A stretch of DNA of 64,000 bases from Pseudonocardia sp. CNS-004 (GTDB lineage Bacteria; Actinomycetota; Actinomycetes; Mycobacteriales; Pseudonocardiaceae). Position 1 is the stretch's first letter; every line of letters starts with the position of its first letter. Location of the stretch: positions 62,001-126,000 of the forward strand of contig MKJV01000067.1 of assembly GCA_001942185.1 (NCBI GenBank), in the 5' to 3' direction. Positions 63,639-64,000 of the stretch are shown piece by piece. The notes under the pieces were generated by a model. It ran no database searches. It was not told the DNA's origin and saw nothing but the letters and a program-made list of their open reading frames with translations. Both the position numbers and the translations under genes were made by a program.

Positions 63639-64000
63639 ATGACGGTACGGGTGGAGCGGCGGGACGCCGTGCATCTCCTCACGATCGACCGGCCCGCGCG
63701 GCGCAACGCGTTCGACGGGGCCACGACCCGCGCGCTCGACACCGCGCTCAACGATTTCGAGGACGACGACGGTGCGCTCGTCGCCGTCCTCACCGGCGGC
63801 CAGGACTTCTTCTCGGCGGGCACCGACATCCGGGACTGGGCGGGGGAGCCGACCGAGCGCGGCGGGCCGTACGGGATCGCGGGACGGCGGATGCGCAAGC
63901 CCGTCGTCGCCGCGGTCGAGGGCGTCGCGGCAGGCGGCGGGTTCGAGATCGCGCTGTCCGCCACGGTGGTCGTGGCCTCGCACACCGCCACGTTCTCCTT
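63639..64000 (+). CDS. Enoyl-CoA hydratase/isomerase, 3' end outside window
   Basis: ATG 63639 (MTVRVERRDAVHLLTIDRPA) runs out of the window after 120 codons. RPARRNAFDGATTRALDTAL, FFSAGTDIRDW and the second oxyanion loop GVAAGGGFEIALSATVVVAS identify a crotonase-family enzyme. The catalytic Glu positions lie beyond the window edge. Confidence 0.88.
   Translation, partial: MTVRVERRDAVHLLTIDRPARRNAFDGATTRALDTALNDFEDDDGALVAVLTGGQDFFSAGTDIRDWAGEPTERGGPYGIAGRRMRKPVVAAVEGVAAGGGFEIALSATVVVASHTATFS

Noticed and set aside
1..64000. tRNA, rRNA, CRISPR or transposase genes
   Set aside because: No cloverleaf-like sequence with CCA end, no rRNA core sequence, no regularly spaced direct repeats, and no transposase motif were seen on either strand.

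Overview
The window is very GC-rich DNA (well over 70 percent by eye) with dense, mostly single-orientation operons joined by ATGA, GTGA or TGATG overlaps. An actinomycete-type SAM-IV riboswitch, a cysteine-rich 'HVDLCR..ALC' leader peptide, a 13E12-type HNH gene, a GPGG small membrane protein and a DUF7455 protein all point to an actinomycete. I would guess Pseudonocardiaceae, probably Pseudonocardia, but the genus is an inference. No rRNA, tRNA, CRISPR array or intact insertion sequence was recognised.

Layout. 1-3541 (minus): an acyl-CoA/organic acid catabolic operon (3-hydroxyisobutyrate-dehydrogenase-like enzyme, CoA-transferase, enoyl-CoA hydratase, amidohydrolase) divergent from a GntR/FadR regulator. 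4413-7441 (minus): MFS transporter, metallo-hydrolase and fumarylacetoacetase-like hydrolase, divergent from a TetR gene with a palindromic operator. 8259-11022: a Gfo/Idh oxidoreductase and a YCII/ECF-sigma pair. 11006-14742: DMT exporter with divergent MocR regulator, then an XRE regulator divergent from an extra methionine aminopeptidase. 14875-17896 (minus): a sugar ABC importer without its own ATPase.

18370-30294 (minus) is the most striking locus: one roughly 12 kb run of overlapping genes encoding a peptide/opine-type ABC importer, four different luciferase-like flavin monooxygenases, a DUF1684 protein, a flavin reductase and an NAD(P)H:FMN reductase, all preceded by a cysteine-codon leader peptide. 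I read it as a cysteine-attenuated organosulfur scavenging system. Next to it (31757-33258) a SAM-IV riboswitch precedes a class-V aminotransferase/cysteine-desulfurase-like gene, so sulfur control covers about 15 kb.

36466-44061 (minus) is a UbiD/UbiX decarboxylase operon with two transporters, an SDR, a luciferase-like enzyme and two VOC proteins. 44214-50308 is mixed accessory DNA with regulators, a PhyH oxygenase, an MFS pump, a truncated HNH gene and gene relics. 50337-52100 is a TetR/MFS pair. 52069-59833 (minus) is a molybdenum hydroxylase (CoxL/CoxM/CoxS) operon with an acyl-CoA ligase, an enoyl-CoA hydratase and a LysR regulator, divergent from PadR. The right end carries a SpoIIE-type phosphatase, small proteins, a DoxX-like membrane protein and the start of a crotonase gene.

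Two window-wide features matter. First, more than thirty reading-frame breaks interrupt genes that are otherwise well conserved, and nearly all are resolved by adding one G or C. This one-sided bias looks like uncorrected sequencing deletions rather than gene decay, so most genes flagged as shifted are probably intact in the organism. Second, four copies of a 42-bp palindromic element (core arm CGTGAGTGGATACGAGTGCT) lie at gene ends. Two of them are translated in the same frame as linkers joining two domains, which recalls protein-coding palindromic elements. Three further palindromic repeat types are also present.
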